In this document: positions 61,411 to 64,000 of the stretch, in pieces
How positions within the stretch are numbered: position 1 is the stretch's first letter
Layout of the letters: every line of letters begins with the position of its first letter
NCBI RefSeq assembly: GCF_001544455.2
Contig: NZ_FCOC02000016.1
Span: 1 to 64,000, forward strand
Length of the DNA: 64,000 bases
Source of the DNA: Caballeronia sordidicola
GTDB lineage: Bacteria > Pseudomonadota > Gammaproteobacteria > Burkholderiales > Burkholderiaceae
Direction of reading: 5' to 3'
Translations under genes and position numbers: made by a program
Notes under the pieces: generated by a model
The model's input: only the letters and a program-made list of their open reading frames with translations
The model's database searches: none
What the model was told of the DNA's origin: nothing

Positions 61411-62697
61411 ATGACGACGTCAGCACCGTCGGACGCAGCGCTTTACGCGCGTTTCGCCGAGGTATTCAAGCACATCGGCGAAGGCGCGCTTGCGCGCGAA
61501 CAAAATCGCGAGCTTGCTAGCGATGCGGTCAGGCAATTGAAGGACAGCGGTTTCACCGCATTGCGCGTGCCGCGTGAATATGGCGGCTCCGGCGTTTCCT
61601 TGCCGCAATATTTCCGCTTGCTGACACGGCTGGGCGAAGCTGATTCGAACTTGCCGCAGATTATCCGCGCGCACTCCGGCTTCATTGAGCAGCGGCTTGA
61701 GAGCGATGACGCTGCGGCGCGCGATCGATGGCTCGGACGCATTGCGAAAGGCGAAACAATTGGCGCAGCCACGTCGGAACGCATAGGCTCCACGCATAAC
61801 AGCGTAACCGTGATCTCCGACAAGGATCCGGCTTACGTTCTGCTCAATGGAGAGAAATACTACAGCACCGGTACGCTCTATTCAGAATGGATCAATGTCG
61901 CAGCGCACGATACACAAAGCGACCTGCACGTGCTTGTGCGCAGCGACGCCCCGGGCGTTGCCCGCCACGACGACTGGGATGGTTTCGGTCAGCGCCTGAC
62001 GGCAAGCGGCACAACGCGCTTCGATAACGTCCGGGTTCCTGCGGACCAGATCCTGTCCCGGTACAAGGCATCAGAGCCCCGCCGCAATTCCTTGCTTACT
62101 GCGTTCTATCAGACAGTCCATCTCGCAACGCTGGCCGGTATAGCCCGCGCGGTATTGCGTGACGGCGTTGAATTCGTTCAGGGCCGCACGCGGACTTTCG
62201 GTGTTGCCGGGCAGTCCAGTCCGCGTGACAATCCGCTGGTGCATCGGGTTGTCGGACGGCTTGGAAGCCTCGCGTATTCGGCCGAAGCGCTCGTGGAGGC
62301 CGTGGCTGCAGCGCTCGAACGTGTACATCAGGCACGCATTACGGACGCGGTGACCACGGCGGATTACGTCGCTGTGGACATCCAGGCTTATCAGGCGCAG
62401 CAGATCGTGCTCGAACAGGTGCTGGAGGCGGCAACCTTGTTGTTTGAAGTGGGTGGTGCATCGGCGACGAGCGAAGCGCGCCGGCTCGACCGCCATTGGC
62501 GCAATGCACGCGTCATTGCCTCGCATAATCCCGCCATCCAACGTGAGGCCGCTGTTGGCAATTACCATTTGAACGGGACCGCGCCGAACGAGCGTTTCAG
62601 TTTGGCTCACAGTCCCGCGGACAACGTTGCAAAAACGCACGGCTCGAGCGGACACGCAGTCACGCAGAATGATGAATTTGCCGGAACTGGCAGATGA
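61411..62697 (+). CDS. SfnB-family flavin oxidoreductase (acyl-CoA dehydrogenase fold)
   Basis: A 428-residue paralogue of the protein at 4846-6081. It shows FTALRVPREYGGSGVSLPQYFRLLTRLGEADSNLPQ, LNGEKYYSTGTLYSEWINV, HDDWDGFGQRLTASGTT and the C-terminal LDRHWRNARVIASHNP. These are the marks of SfnB/DszC-like enzymes, which act on sulfones or other organosulfur compounds with reduced flavin. A poorly conserved 45-residue tail follows. It is paired with the TOBE gene and faces an LLM monooxygenase across the divergent promoter, supporting sulfur scavenging. Confidence 0.87.
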   Translation: MTTSAPSDAALYARFAEVFKHIGEGALAREQNRELASDAVRQLKDSGFTALRVPREYGGSGVSLPQYFRLLTRLGEADSNLPQIIRAHSGFIEQRLESDDAAARDRWLGRIAKGETIGAATSERIGSTHNSVTVISDKDPAYVLLNGEKYYSTGTLYSEWINVAAHDTQSDLHVLVRSDAPGVARHDDWDGFGQRLTASGTTRFDNVRVPADQILSRYKASEPRRNSLLTAFYQTVHLATLAGIARAVLRDGVEFVQGRTRTFGVAGQSSPRDNPLVHRVVGRLGSLAYSAEALVEAVAAALERVHQARITDAVTTADYVAVDIQAYQAQQIVLEQVLEAATLLFEVGGASATSEARRLDRHWRNARVIASHNPAIQREAAVGNYHLNGTAPNERFSLAHSPADNVAKTHGSSGHAVTQNDEFAGTGR

Positions 62698-62735
62698 ATA
62701 CCGGCCGATCGACCCTGGTTGAACCGAGGTAAATT

Positions 62736-62771
62736 CGCGGTCGCGCAATGCAGAACATTGCGACGACCGCG
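62736..62771. terminator. Imperfect hairpin between SfnB-like and cold-shock genes
   Basis: CGCGGTCGCGCAATG (62736-62750) pairs with CATTGCGACGACCGCG (62756-62771) with one bulged base and a 5-base loop, followed by a short TTT. It lies between two convergent genes and could end both transcripts. Confidence 0.55.
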
Positions 62772-62870
62772 TTTGGATCAGTGGCCTGATCTGGCCGCAC
62801 ATCGCTTTTACCGTATTCACCAATAAACAGTGGACGACCCAGGCCGGATGATGCGCGGGCCGCTTGAAAC

Positions 62871-63074
62871 TCAGGCTGGAACGATGTTCGACGCCTGCTT
62901 GCCCTTCGGCCCTTGCTTCACTTCGAACGTGACCTTTTGATTCTCCTGAAGGCTTTTGAAGCCTTCTGCCTTGATTTCCGAGAAGTGTGCGAACAGGTCT
63001 TCGCCGCCGTCATCCGGCGTGATGAAGCCGAAGCCCTTTGCATCGTTGAACCATTTGACCGTACCGGTTGCCAT
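62871..63074 (-). CDS. cspA: Cold-shock domain protein (CspA family)
   Basis: A 67-residue RNA/DNA-binding beta-barrel. RNP1-like KGFGFITPDDG and RNP2-like DLFAHFSEI are present, and the N-terminus ATGTVKWFND is canonical. The ATG at 63074 gives the standard length; the open frame from 63170 does not. The preceding 255 bases are AT-rich and probably contain a long structured leader, the usual site of temperature control in this family. Confidence 0.95.
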   Translation of the reverse strand: MATGTVKWFNDAKGFGFITPDDGGEDLFAHFSEIKAEGFKSLQENQKVTFEVKQGPKGKQASNIVPA

Positions 63075-63329
63075 GAGTGTGTCCAGAAAAAATTTAAAGC
63101 TAAAAAATAAAAGTAGAACCGAGGATAAAGCCAGGGCGCCGAGTCGCGTCGCATTGCATTGTTGTGACAAGACTTCGCCAATCCTTAAACGTGTCCGTAA
63201 CGAAGATACCTTGCCGTGCAGGACGCTCAGGAATTATCGCGATTCAATTGTACGCCGTGCCAATATTTATTGAAGCTTTCCAAACCGCAAAAACTGCAAT
63301 GCGAAACGTGCTGGCGCACCGGTTTCAGC

Positions 63330-64000
63330 TTAACGCAAATAATCGGGTTTACTAAAGCCCTGAAAACGCTCATCCACGACATGCCGGAACTCGGGTGATC
63401 GATAAGCAGCGGAAATATCCTTAACGTACGGTTTTTGAAGATCGCCGGTACGTACCGCCACGAGATTGAGATAGTAAGGGGGGATTTTTTCCAGAAGAAG
63501 CGCGTCCGTGAGCTTCAGCCCGGCCGCGAGTGCGAAGTTGCCGTTGATGAATGCATAGTCCACGTCGTCGAGTGAGCGCGGCAATTGCGCGGCGTCGAGT
63601 GGCAGTAACTTTATCCGGTGCGGGTTGGTAGCAATGTCGTGCTCGGACGACTTTACCGGATCGACGCCTGGTTTCAATGTCACCCAGCCAATTTGCTGCA
63701 GCAGCACGATTGCGCGCGCCTGATTGGTGACGTCGTTCGGAAGTGAAACAGTCGCGCCATCTTTTACGTCAGTTAGGCTTTTAAGCTTATGGCTGTATAT
63801 ACCGATGGGCGCGGTGGGCATCTTGATTAGCTGGGTGAGTTGCAGCTTGTGGTCGTCCGAAAATTTCTTCAGGTAAACCTCGTGCTGGAACGCGTTGGCA
63901 TCGAGCGCGCCGTCGGCAAGCGCGAGATTCGGCTGAACATAGTCGGTGAATTCGACAATGGTGACCTTGTAGCCCTCCTTCTCGAGCACGGGTTTGATGC
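63330..64000 (-). CDS. MetQ/NlpA-type methionine-binding lipoprotein, C-terminal part
   Basis: The last 223 or so residues of a periplasmic binding protein; the gene continues past the right edge, so its signal peptide and lipobox are not seen. It shows YVQPNLALADGALDANAFQHEVYLKKF, IGIYSHKLKSLTDVKDGATVSLPNDVTNQARAIVLLQQIG and DYAFINGNFALAAGL, the NlpA/MetQ pattern for D/L-methionine or related ligands. The permease and ATPase genes should lie outside the window. It agrees with the sulfur theme of the neighbours. Confidence 0.9.
   Translation of the reverse strand, partial: IKPVLEKEGYKVTIVEFTDYVQPNLALADGALDANAFQHEVYLKKFSDDHKLQLTQLIKMPTAPIGIYSHKLKSLTDVKDGATVSLPNDVTNQARAIVLLQQIGWVTLKPGVDPVKSSEHDIATNPHRIKLLPLDAAQLPRSLDDVDYAFINGNFALAAGLKLTDALLLEKIPPYYLNLVAVRTGDLQKPYVKDISAAYRSPEFRHVVDERFQGFSKPDYLR

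Noticed and set aside
1..64000. CRISPR arrays, tRNA or rRNA genes, insertion sequences, integrase or attachment sites
   Set aside because: None was seen: no regular spaced repeats, no cloverleaf-like segments, and no transposase or integrase protein in any frame.

Overview
The window is a GC-rich chromosomal or secondary-replicon segment of a beta-proteobacterium. Gene content and style point to Burkholderiaceae, most likely the Burkholderia/Paraburkholderia/Caballeronia group: many LysR and AraC regulators, dense catabolic operons joined by ATGA overlaps, a DUF3348-DUF802-OmpA-DUF2894 operon, and a nicotinate pathway with Pseudomonas-like enzymes. The genus cannot be fixed from the sequence alone. 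I see no rRNA, tRNA, CRISPR array or insertion sequence. The left edge (1-413) is non-coding and the right edge cuts a metQ-like gene.

Layout. 0.4-6.1 kb: a three-domain flavin/iron-sulfur oxidoreductase, a glutathione transferase, a LysR regulator, an isochorismatase-family gene broken by an in-frame amber codon, and an SfnB/DszC-like flavin oxidoreductase. 6.3-10.2 kb: a DUF1090 protein, a leucine-rich-repeat protein kinase, a LysR regulator and a zinc alcohol dehydrogenase. 10.2-15.8 kb: a minus-strand operon with AhpD-like protein, acyl-CoA-dehydrogenase-like protein and a sulfonate-type ABC importer, preceded by an AraC regulator. 15.9-26.4 kb: a ten-gene minus-strand operon (LysR, flavin monooxygenase, dipeptide-type ABC importer, BAAT-type thioesterase, two carboxymuconolactone-decarboxylase-fold proteins), almost entirely translationally coupled. 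26.6-30.0 kb: GNAT, RlpA-like, AraC, an 83-residue orphan and a quinone-oxidoreductase-like enzyme.

30.1-48.8 kb is a complete nicotinate degradation island. NicR (MarR) is followed by OmpW with an FNR-type box. The catalytic NicB-like molybdenum subunit lies with the transporter NicT. NicE-NicD-NicX-NicF run on the minus strand, and NicC-NicA plus a fusion of a degenerate molybdopterin domain with a three-haem cytochrome c run on the plus strand. A four-gene branched-chain-type ABC importer closes the island. A shared operator, AATGTGTACRCT and close variants, occurs at the nicR, nicE, nicC and ABC promoters. It links the importer to the pathway and places the repressor site beside or over the -10 element each time.

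49.2-64.0 kb: a SolA-like amine oxidase, a DUF4238-like protein, a small secreted protein, a MotA/MotB-like (ZorA/ZorB-like) membrane motor operon, family-B DNA polymerase II, a glutathione transferase, and a sulfur-scavenging group (LLM monooxygenase, TOBE protein, second SfnB-like enzyme, cold-shock protein, partial MetQ). The most unusual items are the split NicB with a pseudo-enzyme half, the NicR regulon extending to an ABC importer, the motor-like operon, and the ten-gene coupled operon.
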